Assembly (NCBI GenBank): GCA_030651175.1
Contig: JAUSCR010000116.1
Location: 1 to 40,520 of the forward strand
Length of the DNA: 40,520 nt
DNA from: Dehalococcoidia bacterium
Lineage (GTDB): Bacteria > Chloroflexota > Dehalococcoidia > Lucifugimonadales > SHYF01
Reading direction: 5' to 3'
Shown: positions 30,853 to 38,871 of the stretch, piece after piece
Layout of the letters: every line of letters begins with the position of its first letter
Position numbering within the stretch: the first letter of the stretch is position 1
Program-made: the position numbers and the translations under genes
The notes under the pieces: model-generated
What the model was told of the DNA's origin: nothing
Seen by the model: the letters and a program-made list of their open reading frames with translations, nothing else
The model's database searches: none

Positions 30853-31413
30853 TCACCGGCGATCCTTCGACCGCCGAGAGCGTTTGGCCCCCTGCTTGCC
30901 CGTGTCTGTGGGTTCGGTGAGTTGCTGAAACACGCTTACCTGCTGGTTTATCAGATCCTTGGTAACCTCTCGCTCTTCGATGGGCATTCGTTCCTCTGCC
31001 CTTAGCGACGAGTCAGAAATCTTGCCCTCGGACAATGGTGCTTTGTTACCCAGCGCCCGCTCCACCCTAGACGTTAACTGCTTCAGGGTGTAGGGCTTCG
31101 TCATGTAATCGTCGGCGCCGAGCCTTAGAGCCTGGGTTGCTAAGCTACTATCCGCTAGGGCGGTGAGCATTATCACGCGAGTCCGGGGATGGTCGGCCCG
31201 TACTCGTCGCAGGACATCCAGTCCGGACATCCCTGGCATACTGATGTCAAGCAGGACAAGACCAACCCCCTGCTGGGCTAACCGTGCCAGGGCATCCTGG
31301 CCGTTGGATACAGTCACGCACCGATACCCAAGCTCCTTCAATTGTTCGGAGAGGAGGTGGCGAATGGAGCGATCATCGTCCACTACCAATATGGTCTTAG
31401 GCTGGCTGCTCAT
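30853..31413 (-). CDS. Single-domain response regulator with basic C-terminal tail
   Basis: A 186-residue CheY-like receiver. TILVVDDDRSIRHLL carries the acidic pocket, LVLLDISMPGMSGLDVL the phospho-accepting Asp, VIMLTALADSSLATQAL the Thr, and DDYMTKPYTLKQL the Lys. After the receiver (~residues 8-125) the tail is Glu/Lys/Arg-rich, ending KQGAKRSRRSKDRR, with no recognisable output domain. ATG 31413 begins at the receiver; a longer frame to 31503 is unlikely. No histidine kinase lies nearby, so it is an orphan in this window. The basic end might bind nucleic acid or a partner; this is inference. Confidence 0.88.
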   Translation of the reverse strand: MSSQPKTILVVDDDRSIRHLLSEQLKELGYRCVTVSNGQDALARLAQQGVGLVLLDISMPGMSGLDVLRRVRADHPRTRVIMLTALADSSLATQALRLGADDYMTKPYTLKQLTSRVERALGNKAPLSEGKISDSSLRAEERMPIEEREVTKDLINQQVSVFQQLTEPTDTGKQGAKRSRRSKDRR

Positions 31414-31582
31414 CCGGCTCCTTAGTATGACCGTGACAGATGGACCGGCGAATACTATTCTGTCTACTGCTGCCAGTTGTGTCAAGGTTTCGGCGAGGGA
31501 CACGGCGGCCTTGGCGATACAGCGCTGACGCCTTTGGGGTGCCCTTGACCCTGCTTGCTATGGGAGGAGAGGGCTGTGTATA

Positions 31583-32305
31583 TTGACTGGCGCTAGCACG
31601 GTACCGGAGGTTCTCTTGCCCAACTCCCTAGGCTCCTCTCGCTTGACCAGTCGCGCCGCCCTTGCAGGCACGGGGCTATTGCTGGCGGTTGGGCTGGCGC
31701 TCTCCGTGGCGGCAGCTCTTGAGCCGCGCCTTCCAGGGGACATGCTTGTTGCTCGGTGGGTGCAGTCGTTGGCCACTCCCTGGCTGGATACACTCATGAA
31801 GGCGGTGACTCTCCTTGGCATGACCTACGTGGCGGGCGCGAGTATCTTGGCTGCGGCAGCCGCCTTTGCGCTGGCGCGGCGCTGGCCGGAGGTTGCTGCG
31901 TTCATTGGAGCGGCGGTCATGGAAGGAGCCGTTCAGGTGCTCAAGTCTTTGATTGGCCGCCCGCGCCCGCCCGAGGAGCTTCTGCGCATACTGGAGAGCG
32001 GCGCCAGCGGCAGCTTTCCCAGTGGCCACGTCTACCACGCCGTTGTCTTTGGAGGACTATTGCTGGCGCTGGTAGTACCTGGCATACGTCCCGACCTGTC
32101 GGGACTTCGGCGCGCCGTGGCGGTGCTGGTGCTATTGCTTGCCGTTGCCATCGCGGTCTCCAGGGTGTACCTGGGGGCGCACTGGCCCAGCGATGTGTTG
32201 GGGAGCGTTGCCTTGGGCATCCCGTCCCTGGCCATGCTGGTGTACCTGTGTCGGAGGCTTGGGGGTGGGGAATCTTCACCTCAGGAAGACGGCCCACGAC
32301 AGTAG
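31583..32305 (+). CDS. PAP2-family membrane phosphatase
   Basis: A 240-residue integral membrane phosphatase of the PAP2 superfamily, which includes undecaprenyl-diphosphate and phosphatidic-acid phosphatases. The three catalytic motifs are present: KSLIGRPRPP, FPSGHVYHAV and SRVYLGAHWPSDVLGS. Five to six helices surround them. The start is TTG 31583 with GGAGGAGAGGG upstream. It is followed by a ~360-bp gap holding a hairpin and the promoter of the repeat protein. Substrate cannot be assigned. Confidence 0.9.
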   Translation: MTGASTVPEVLLPNSLGSSRLTSRAALAGTGLLLAVGLALSVAAALEPRLPGDMLVARWVQSLATPWLDTLMKAVTLLGMTYVAGASILAAAAAFALARRWPEVAAFIGAAVMEGAVQVLKSLIGRPRPPEELLRILESGASGSFPSGHVYHAVVFGGLLLALVVPGIRPDLSGLRRAVAVLVLLLAVAIAVSRVYLGAHWPSDVLGSVALGIPSLAMLVYLCRRLGGGESSPQEDGPRQ

Positions 32306-32454
32306 GTGGGTGTTCTGTCGGCACTGAGTTGGGGAGTTGTAAGACAAGGCGCAGGCCCATCCGCCTGCGAAGCATACGAGCGGTGATATGGCCCAGGAAA
32401 CAATGCCAGTGTATTTTCCTGATGGCCATAAGTGCCGGGTTTAGGTTTAGCTAA

Positions 32455-32474
32455 CCCCCGACTTTAGCCGGGGG
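32455..32474 (+). terminator. Hairpin between PAP2 and the repeat-protein gene
   Basis: CCCCCG (32455-32460) pairs with CGGGGG (32469-32474), with an ACTTTAGC loop; a degenerate relative of the CCCGACTTAAGTCGGG elements at 14.6 and 35.3 kb. It lacks a clear T-run. The rest of this ~360-bp gap holds the promoter at 32520-32548 and an untranslated leader. Confidence 0.45.
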
Positions 32475-32519
32475 GCTGGGCACCCCTGACAAGCAAGCAG
32501 AACCGAAGTGCCCTGCGCA

Positions 32520-32548
32520 TTGACAGGTCGGTGCGCAGCGAATACAAT
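32520..32548 (+). promoter_or_regulatory. Strong promoter for the delta-60/YVTN protein
   Basis: TTGACA (32520-32525), 17-bp spacer, TACAAT (32543-32548): near consensus. The leader would be about 110 bases, containing a hairpin GGGTGC/GCACCC (32614-32634). Confidence 0.65.
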
Positions 32549-32664
32549 CCGCTCCGATTTCCGTATACAAAAAGGTGTTCTCAAACGAAGCAATACAAGC
32601 AAAAAGAGCAAATGGGTGCAATCAGTCCGCACCCTACCGCTTTTCGTACTGGAGGAGAAGCAAG

Positions 32665-35253
32665 ATGAAACTCGGAACACGACTGCTCAGAAGGCTGGTT
32701 TACTTCACCACACTTGCGGCGGCACTCATTCTGATGGCGGTAGCCACAAGCGCCCTGCCGTCCATACCCCTAGCCCATGCCGCAGGGAACACGTGGGCCA
32801 CCACGGGCAGCATGGCTACGAAATGGCGCAAATGGCATAAAAAGAGCTTCCTTCTTGCCGCATCTGGCCTGGGCTTGCTTCTCTTGCTCATACCTTTGTC
32901 ATTGGCCATTGCCTCGCCATCGGCTGCCCCCGGAGACCTGGACACCACCTTTGACACCGACGGCAAGTTGACCACCAACTTCGGAGGCAGCGATATCGGC
33001 TACTCCGTGGCCATCCAGGGCGACGGCAGGATCGTTGTGGCAGGATACTCCGACGTGGGAGGCACCTACGACTTCGCCCTGGCGCGGTACAACGCCAACG
33101 GCACCCTGGACACCACCTTTGACGCCGACGGCAAGTTGACCACCGACTTCGGAGGCAACGATGCTGGCTACTCCGTGGCCATCCAGGGCGACGGCAAGAT
33201 CGTGGTGGCAGGGGAGACCTACCTAGCCAGCGCCTACAACTTTGCTCTGGCGCGGTACAACACTGACGGCAGCCTGGACACGTCCTTTGACGCCGACGGT
33301 AGGGTGACCACCAACTTCGGAGGCGACGATATCGGCAAGTCGGTGGCCATCCAGAGCGACGGCAGGATCGTTGTGGCAGGATACTCCAACGTGGGAGGCA
33401 CCTACGACTTTGCCCTGGCGCGGTACAACGCCAACGGCAGCCTGGACACGTCCTTTGACGCCGACGGCAAGGTGACCACCGACTTCGGAGGCAACAATTT
33501 CGGCCAGTCGGTAGCCATTCAGAGCGACGGCAGGATCGTGGCGGCAGGGCGCTCCGGCGCGTTCCCCAACTACGACTCCGCGCTGGCGCGGTACAACGCC
33601 GACGGCAGTCTGGACGCCTCCTTTAACACCGGGGGCAAGGTGACCACCGACTTCGGAGGCAACGATTTCGGCTACTCCGTGGCCATCCAGGGCGACGGCA
33701 GGATCGTTGTGGCAGGACACTCCGACGTGGGAGGCACAGCCGACTTCGCCGTGGCGCGGTACAACGCCGACGGCACCCTGGACACCACCTTTGACGCCGA
33801 CGGCAAGGTGACCACCGACTTCGGAGGCAACAATTTCGGCCAGTCGGTAGCCATTCAGAGCAACGGGAAGATCGTGGTGGCAGGGTATTCCGGCGAGGGC
33901 GTCGCCTACGACTTCGCCGTGGCGCGGTACAACGCCGACGGCAGCCTGACCACATCCTTCGGCGCCGGTGGCAAGGTGACCACCGACTTCGGAGGCTACG
34001 ATATCGGCCAGTCGGTAGCCATTCAAAGCAACGGAAAGATCGTGGTGGCAGGGTATTCCGGCGATGGCGTCGCCTACGACTTCGCCGTGGCGCGGTACAC
34101 GGCGGAGGTGCCCCCGCCCTACGCCTACGTGGCCAACCTGGGCTCGGACAACGTCTCCGTCATTGACACATCCACCGACACGGTGATAGCAACCATCGCG
34201 GTGGGCGACCTGCCGTATGGGGTGGCAGCCAACCCTGCCGGGACACGGGTGTACGTGACCAACTTCGTTAGCAACACCGTCTCGGTGATTGACACATCCA
34301 CCAACACGGTGGTGGCAACAATTGCGGTGGGTACCGGGCCTAACGACCCGGTTGTCAGCCCGGATGGGTCGCGGCTGTACGTACCCAACGGGACGTGGAC
34401 GTCGGGCGGGGGCACTGTGTCGGTGGTGGACACGTCCAACAACACGGTGATAGCCATCGTAGGGGGCGTGGGGGACGCCCGGGACACGGCAATCACGCCG
34501 GACGGGAGCAGGGTGTACGTGTCCAATGCCTACGGCCCCCCCGCCGTGATCAACGTGATCAACACAGCCACCAACACGGTGGCTGCCACGGTGGACGTGG
34601 GCGGTAACTGGAGTGCCGGGATCGCGCTCAGCCCCAATGGGATGCGTGCCTACGTGTCGGTGTGGGATGCCGCCAACGGGTATCTGAAGGTTGTGGACAC
34701 GGACCCCTTCAGCCCTACCTACCACACAGTGGTCGCCTCGCTCCTGCTGGCCGCCGCTCCGTCCGGCAACCCGATAAGTGTGACCGTCTCGCCGGACGGG
34801 AGCCGTGTCTATGTGCACGACAACTCCAGCTACAACATCTATGTGGTCAAAACCGCCGACACCACATTGCTGACGACCCTGGGCGGCTTTATTGGAGGAA
34901 GCGGGAAGATGGCGTTCACCCCGGACGGGAAGAGGGCGTATGCGACCACGAGCCTCGGCTTGGGCGTCAAGGTGGTGGACACCGATCCCGCCAGCCCCAC
35001 CTACCACTCGGTCATCGCCACTATCCCGGTCCCGATCGGGGGCGCCGGCGGCGTCGCGATCGTGAGCTTAGGGGGTTCGCCCGTGCCACCCACGCCAACT
35101 GCGACACCCGTCCCGACGGCCACGCCTACACCCGTGCCGCCTACGCCTACTCCCACTCTCGTGCCCGGCGTCTCCACCCTCGGCATGGTGGCGCTATCAG
35201 TAATGCTGATGGCCGCCTACCTCTGGGCCAGACGCCGCCGGCTCGCGGACTAG
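32665..35253 (+). CDS. Surface protein with delta-60 repeats, YVTN beta-propeller and IPTL-CTERM-like anchor
   Basis: An 862-residue exported protein. ATG 32665 follows GGAGGAG. Two hydrophobic export-type segments lie in tandem: residues ~11-36 (ending in ALPSIPLAHAA) and ~61-90 after MATKWRKWHKKS, ending in LAIASPSAAPG. Residues ~91-482 are seven delta-60 repeats of 56 residues each (pattern LDTTFDADGKVTTDFGG, SVAIQGDGRIVVAGYS, FALARYNADG). Residues ~485-805 form seven YVTN-type blades (YVTN...VSVIDTSTNTVVATI, SPDGSRVYV). A Pro/Thr-rich linker leads to VPGVSTLGMVALSVMLMAAY and LWARRRR, an IPTL-CTERM-like sorting tail. Likely an anchored or secreted adhesion or scaffold protein; no enzymatic site seen. 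Confidence 0.88.
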   Translation: MKLGTRLLRRLVYFTTLAAALILMAVATSALPSIPLAHAAGNTWATTGSMATKWRKWHKKSFLLAASGLGLLLLLIPLSLAIASPSAAPGDLDTTFDTDGKLTTNFGGSDIGYSVAIQGDGRIVVAGYSDVGGTYDFALARYNANGTLDTTFDADGKLTTDFGGNDAGYSVAIQGDGKIVVAGETYLASAYNFALARYNTDGSLDTSFDADGRVTTNFGGDDIGKSVAIQSDGRIVVAGYSNVGGTYDFALARYNANGSLDTSFDADGKVTTDFGGNNFGQSVAIQSDGRIVAAGRSGAFPNYDSALARYNADGSLDASFNTGGKVTTDFGGNDFGYSVAIQGDGRIVVAGHSDVGGTADFAVARYNADGTLDTTFDADGKVTTDFGGNNFGQSVAIQSNGKIVVAGYSGEGVAYDFAVARYNADGSLTTSFGAGGKVTTDFGGYDIGQSVAIQSNGKIVVAGYSGDGVAYDFAVARYTAEVPPPYAYVANLGSDNVSVIDTSTDTVIATIAVGDLPYGVAANPAGTRVYVTNFVSNTVSVIDTSTNTVVATIAVGTGPNDPVVSPDGSRLYVPNGTWTSGGGTVSVVDTSNNTVIAIVGGVGDARDTAITPDGSRVYVSNAYGPPAVINVINTATNTVAATVDVGGNWSAGIALSPNGMRAYVSVWDAANGYLKVVDTDPFSPTYHTVVASLLLAAAPSGNPISVTVSPDGSRVYVHDNSSYNIYVVKTADTTLLTTLGGFIGGSGKMAFTPDGKRAYATTSLGLGVKVVDTDPASPTYHSVIATIPVPIGGAGGVAIVSLGGSPVPPTPTATPVPTATPTPVPPTPTPTLVPGVSTLGMVALSVMLMAAYLWARRRRLAD
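32935..34110 (+). repeat. Seven tandem 168-bp coding repeats (delta-60)
   Basis: Seven units of exactly 168 bp without gaps, highly similar at DNA level (recurring GCGCGGTACAACGCC, ACCACCGACTTCGGAGGC, GTGGCCATCCAG). Units 4 and 6 share long identical stretches. Such an array can gain or lose units by recombination. Confidence 0.9.
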
Positions 35254-35262
35254 GGCCGCTCA

Positions 35263-35307
35263 TTCCCTCCCTTCTCCCCTCGTGGGAGAAGGTTAGGATG
35301 AGGGTGG
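35263..35307. repeat. Short intergenic hairpin repeat (TCTCCC...GGGAGA type)
   Basis: CTTCTCCC (35271-35278) pairs with GGGAGAAG (35284-35291), followed by GTTAGGATGAGGG. This form is a familiar dispersed intergenic element in many genomes; its right end leads into the terminator at 35315. Confidence 0.55.
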
Positions 35308-35314
35308 TTTGTAC

Positions 35315-35342
35315 TAAACCCCCGACTTAAGTCGGGGGTTTA
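35315..35342. terminator. Terminator after the repeat-protein gene
   Basis: A perfect 28-bp palindrome, arms TAAACCCCCGACTT and complement, with the same CCCGACTTAAGTCGGG core as at 14589-14620; TTTA follows the stem. Confidence 0.7.
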
Positions 35343-35359
35343 TGATTCCCCCATTTTCT

Positions 35360-35388
35360 TTGCCCGCATGTACCCCCTATGCTATTAT
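35360..35388 (+). promoter_or_regulatory. Promoter for ybeY-dnaX operon, probably leaderless
   Basis: TTGCCC (35360-35365), 17-bp spacer, TATTAT (35383-35388). The expected start of transcription, about seven bases on, coincides with GTG 35395. Confidence 0.5.
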
Positions 35389-35394
35389 CTGCGG

Positions 35395-35970
35395 GTGAGA
35401 ACAGTTGCTATAACAAGGCGGCGCATCGCCACGCGGCGCATTGATGTCCAGGTGTTTCCGGCATTTCGCCGGCAGCTCACCGTGCCCTGGCTACGCCGAG
35501 TGGCGAAGGAGGCGCTGGCTGCCGGGGCCTCCTCTGCTCCTGGCGAGGACACACCCAGAGCCGCCTACCGCAGCCTGAGCCTGGTCATAGCCGATGACGC
35601 CACCATCCTGCGACTGAACCGCGACTACCGCGGCCTGAACGAAACCACCGATGTCCTGGCCTTCGCCTCGGACCACGCCGGTGAGTACGAAGGCGATGGC
35701 ACACCTCCGCCTTCCGAAAGTAACGAACAATTCATCACCGCTCCTGAAGAGGAGGGGTTTGCAGGCGAGGTCATTGTCTCCTATCCCCAGTGCCTCCGTC
35801 AGGCCGCCGAGCATGGCCATTCCGCATCCCAAGAGCTGGCACTCCTGATCACGCACGGCGTGCTGCACCTGCTGGGATATGACCATGCCACACCGGAGGA
35901 GGAGCAGGCGATGAATGCCAGGACGCAAACAGCCCTTGCGACGCTGGGTTTGGCCGAGGTGGTCCAGTGA
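35395..35970 (+). CDS. ybeY: Endoribonuclease YbeY (16S rRNA maturation)
   Basis: Zinc-dependent RNase that matures 16S rRNA 3' ends. Its signature H-G-x-L-H-L-x-G-Y-D-H is intact as THGVLHLLGYDHATPEEE, with the three zinc His. LSLVIADDATILRLNRDYRG then LNETTDVLAFA is also typical. At 191 residues it is somewhat longer than usual because of an insert of ~35 residues (YEGDGTPPPSESNEQFITAPE) between the DVLAFA and GEVIVSYP strands. GTG 35395 is chosen since the promoter places transcription start on it and no ribosome site is seen. Its stop overlaps the dnaX start by four bases (GTGA). Confidence 0.93.
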   Translation: MRTVAITRRRIATRRIDVQVFPAFRRQLTVPWLRRVAKEALAAGASSAPGEDTPRAAYRSLSLVIADDATILRLNRDYRGLNETTDVLAFASDHAGEYEGDGTPPPSESNEQFITAPEEEGFAGEVIVSYPQCLRQAAEHGHSASQELALLITHGVLHLLGYDHATPEEEQAMNARTQTALATLGLAEVVQ

Positions 35971-37676
35971 CCAACCAGGTCTACTACCGCCGGTGGAGAC
36001 CCCAGCGACTGGCTGACCTGGTGGGACAGGAGCCTGTGGCCCGCACCCTGAAACAGGCCATCCTCAGGAAGCGGATAGCCCACGCCTATCTGTTCTGCGG
36101 CCCCAGGGGCACGGGCAAGACAAGCACGGCCAGGATCATGGCGAAGGCTGTCAACTGCCTGAATCCCCAGGACGGCGAGCCATGCAACGCCTGCCGCCTT
36201 TGCCAGGCCGTCAACGAAGGTCGTGCCCTGGACCTGGTGGAGATAGACGCCGCCAGCAACCGCGGTATAGACGAGGTCAGGAGCATCCGGGAGAAGGTGA
36301 ACTACGCCCCTGCCGAAGGCGCATACAAGGTCTACGTCCTGGACGAAGCCCACATGCTCACCGATGCCGCCGCCGATGCCCTCCTGAAGACACTGGAGGA
36401 GCCGCCGGCCCACGTCATATTCATCCTGGCCACCACGGAACCCCATAAGCTTCCCGGCACCATTGTCTCCCGCTGCCAGCGGTACGACTTCCACCGCATC
36501 ACGCCGGCGGCCATGGCCGAGCGGCTGGCGCAAATATGTCAGGCGGAGGGCATCGTCGCTGACCCTGCCGCATTGCATGCCCTGGCCCGCAACGCCGCAG
36601 GAAGCCTCCGGGACGCGGAGAACCTACTGGAGCGGGCCGTCACATCCCTTGGGACTCCCCTGGGACTGGAGCAGGTGCGACTGCTCTTGGGGCTGGCCAG
36701 CGAAGAGCGCGTCCGTGCCCTGGTGGGCCACATCCTGCACGGGCGGGTCCCTCTGGCCCTGACACTGCTCAACGCCATGGCCGCCGAAGGACTGGACCTG
36801 CGCCAGCTTCACCGGCAGATGGTGGACGAGCTACGGGAGCTTCTTCTACTCAAGTCCGGCGCTCCCGAGATGGTGCCCCAGGCAGAGGAGGTGTTGCGGG
36901 AACAGTCCGCCCTCATAGCCCAGGTAACTTTGGATCGCCTGCTCCACACCATGAGACTCATGGGCCAGGTCAACTTCCGCAACGATACGCCCACATCTCT
37001 TCCCCTGGAGCTGGCGATGATAGAAGCGGCCCAGGGCGATGCCCCCAGGGAGAGCAGCGCCTCTAACGCGGCTCGTCCTGCCACTGGCGGCATGGCAGCC
37101 GCATCATCGTCTGTGGCGTCTGCGGCCCGCCGTCCCACTGCCAGTGCGCCAGCGGCACAGCAGGCGGCTCGCCGGCCCGTGCCAGCGGCTCCATCGGCCC
37201 GCTCTCAGCCTCCCGCTGCTCCGGCGCCATCCCCACTTCCACCAACGCCATCTCCGGAGGCAAGTCCGGCCAGGGCGCAAACCAGCTCTGACCCAGCGGT
37301 TCGCCTGGAACAGGAGTGGGATGGTATCATCAGGACGCTGAGTCGGCTGAGTCGCCAGAAATATCGCAGGTTTAACCCGGGTGCCCTGCTCCGCAATTGC
37401 CGCCAGCGCCGCCTGGAGGGCGATACCCTGGCCCTGGAGTTTACTCACCGCAACTACATGGAGCGCATGAAAGAGGAGATGGACAATCCGGAGAGCCGCC
37501 GGAATGTTCTGGATGCGATAATCGCCGCCCTAGGTATCACCACTCCTCTGAACCTAACGTACACAGCTCCCAACGGGCCGGATAGCACCGATAAGCCCCG
37601 TCAAAGCCCGCTGGTGCAAGCCGCTCTGGGAATGGGTGGTAAGATATTGGAAGAAGCCGAGGAGCGTCATGAATAG
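35967..37676 (+). CDS. dnaX: DNA polymerase III subunit gamma/tau
   Basis: Clamp-loader ATPase of 569 residues. VYYRRWRPQRLADLVGQE opens the protein; the P-loop is CGPRGTGKTSTAR, the zinc-binding Cys cluster CLNPQDGEPCNACRLC, Walker B VYVLDEAHML, sensor 1 ILATTEPHKLP and the SRCQRYDF arginine-finger region follow. Domain III runs to about residue 350. A Pro/Ala/Ser-rich linker (~353-440) leads to a tau-like C-terminal domain. GTG 35967 overlaps the ybeY stop; the ybaB start overlaps its own end by 8 bp. No frameshift slippery site for a separate gamma form was noticed, though the Pro/Ala linker was not examined exhaustively. Confidence 0.96.
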   Translation: MTNQVYYRRWRPQRLADLVGQEPVARTLKQAILRKRIAHAYLFCGPRGTGKTSTARIMAKAVNCLNPQDGEPCNACRLCQAVNEGRALDLVEIDAASNRGIDEVRSIREKVNYAPAEGAYKVYVLDEAHMLTDAAADALLKTLEEPPAHVIFILATTEPHKLPGTIVSRCQRYDFHRITPAAMAERLAQICQAEGIVADPAALHALARNAAGSLRDAENLLERAVTSLGTPLGLEQVRLLLGLASEERVRALVGHILHGRVPLALTLLNAMAAEGLDLRQLHRQMVDELRELLLLKSGAPEMVPQAEEVLREQSALIAQVTLDRLLHTMRLMGQVNFRNDTPTSLPLELAMIEAAQGDAPRESSASNAARPATGGMAAASSSVASAARRPTASAPAAQQAARRPVPAAPSARSQPPAAPAPSPLPPTPSPEASPARAQTSSDPAVRLEQEWDGIIRTLSRLSRQKYRRFNPGALLRNCRQRRLEGDTLALEFTHRNYMERMKEEMDNPESRRNVLDAIIAALGITTPLNLTYTAPNGPDSTDKPRQSPLVQAALGMGGKILEEAEERHE

Positions 37677-37974
37677 GAATCTGATCCGTCAAGCCCAAGA
37701 GCTACAGCAACGCCTTGCCAAGGCCCAGGAAGCCCTGGAGCATGAGACTGTGGAAGGCACCTCAGGAGGAGGCGCTGTGAAAGTTGTAGTTAACGGGAAG
37801 CAGAAGGCGCAGTCCGTGAAGATAGACCCAGAGGCGGTGGACCCCCAGGACGTGGGTATGCTGGAAGACCTGGTGCTGGCCGCAGTGAACGACGCCATGG
37901 ACAAGGCGCAGGAGCTGGCCGCAAAGCGCATGAGCGCCATCACCGGCGGCATGAAGATACCGGGGCTGATGTAA
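37669..37974 (+). CDS. ybaB: YbaB/EbfC nucleoid-associated protein
   Basis: A 101-residue DNA-binding protein: MNRNLIRQAQELQQRLAKAQ coiled helix, VEGTSGGGAVKVVVNGKQKA central sheet, VKIDPEAVDPQDVGMLEDLV and AAVNDAMDKAQELAAKRM, then Gly-Met-rich end. ATG 37669 overlaps dnaX by 8 bp. dnaX-ybaB-recR is a widely conserved operon; here recR is displaced by two inserted genes. Confidence 0.94.
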   Translation: MNRNLIRQAQELQQRLAKAQEALEHETVEGTSGGGAVKVVVNGKQKAQSVKIDPEAVDPQDVGMLEDLVLAAVNDAMDKAQELAAKRMSAITGGMKIPGLM

Positions 37975-37998
37975 TTCTCATAAGGCAACCCATTCACC

Positions 37999-38871
37999 AT
38001 GACCACGCTAGCCACTCTGGAATACGCTCCGATAGAGCTTGCCCAGTCCTCCATCTCGGAAGAGCTAAGCAAGCTTAAGCCGCGGAGGTCTTCAAAGCAT
38101 GGCGCTGCGCTGTTTGAGGCGTTACAGTCGGCAGATGTTAGCATTGAGGAGCTACGTTCTCTTTTGCATGATCCTGCAACAGCCCAACTGCCTGCCCATA
38201 TCCAAGGGCTTGCATGGGCTCTGTTTGGCTACGCTCTAGACCGAGAAGGGTTACATGCAGAAGTGTTGGAGGCCTTTGAGCGGGCCACAGAGCTACGGCC
38301 TGAGTACCCAGATGCCCACTTCAACCGAGGCATGGTTCTGGGGCAAATGGGCCGCTACCAGGAGGCCATAGAGGCCTTTGAGTGGTACAGTCAGCTACGC
38401 CCCGATGACCCAGAAGCCCCATTCAATCGTGGCGTGGCTCTAGCGCAACTAGGCCGTTATCAGGAGGCGCTGGAGGCCCTGGAGCGAGTGTACCCTTTGA
38501 GGCGTACATCATCGGCCGTTGGGCAAGGAATCTACTTGGCAGCATCATACATATCCCTCATGTTCGGTCTCGCTGCCCTCAAACGCCGCTGGTTACCGGA
38601 CTATGAGAAAGCCACCGATGCCTTTATCAAGTGGCGTGCCCGTGCCCGCCGGGACAAGCAAACGGCGGCTTTCAAGCAGGCCGTAGAAGAGGTCAAAAAC
38701 GGGCTTCCAAAGGAAGATATTGAGACGTTTGAAGACTTCATGTTGGGCGTTAGGCTGATGTCCATTCGAGACCCATTCAAAGGATGGAAAGCCCTGGGGA
38801 AAGAGATTAGCAAGGACTGGCCTAAAGACGTATCTGCTGTGGAAGCAGTCCGCGAGCAGCGCCGATGGTAG
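37999..38871 (+). CDS. TPR-repeat protein paired with a PIN nuclease
   Basis: A 290-residue soluble protein. After a helical N terminus, tetratricopeptide repeats occupy about residues 68-160: LAWALFGYALDREGLHAEVL, EAFERATELRPEYPDAHFNR, GMVLGQMGRYQEAIEAFEWY, SQLRPDDPEAPFNRGVALAQ, LGRYQEALEALERV. The C-terminal ~110 residues (AALKRRWLPDYEKATDAFIK, ETFEDFMLGVRLMSIRDPFK) are not recognised. It begins 24 bp after ybaB and overlaps the PIN gene by 7 bp (ATGGTAG). TPR domains bind other proteins; its position before a PIN toxin-like nuclease suggests that it might restrain or direct it. That is inference. Confidence 0.8.
   Translation: MTTLATLEYAPIELAQSSISEELSKLKPRRSSKHGAALFEALQSADVSIEELRSLLHDPATAQLPAHIQGLAWALFGYALDREGLHAEVLEAFERATELRPEYPDAHFNRGMVLGQMGRYQEAIEAFEWYSQLRPDDPEAPFNRGVALAQLGRYQEALEALERVYPLRRTSSAVGQGIYLAASYISLMFGLAALKRRWLPDYEKATDAFIKWRARARRDKQTAAFKQAVEEVKNGLPKEDIETFEDFMLGVRLMSIRDPFKGWKALGKEISKDWPKDVSAVEAVREQRRW

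Noticed and set aside
32935-34110. Tandem array considered as CRISPR or non-coding satellite
   Set aside because: Units of 168 bp keep one reading frame and encode delta-60 repeats; no short repeat-spacer pattern.
33223-35007. A 594-codon open frame on the minus strand opposite the repeat protein
   Set aside because: It mirrors the strongly biased repeat codons of the plus-strand gene; its translation is Val/Gly/His-rich low complexity with no family features, while the plus strand has signal, repeats and anchor.
36900-37400. Programmed frameshift site in dnaX
   Set aside because: No A6G-type slippery run was seen in the linker; the frame is open throughout.
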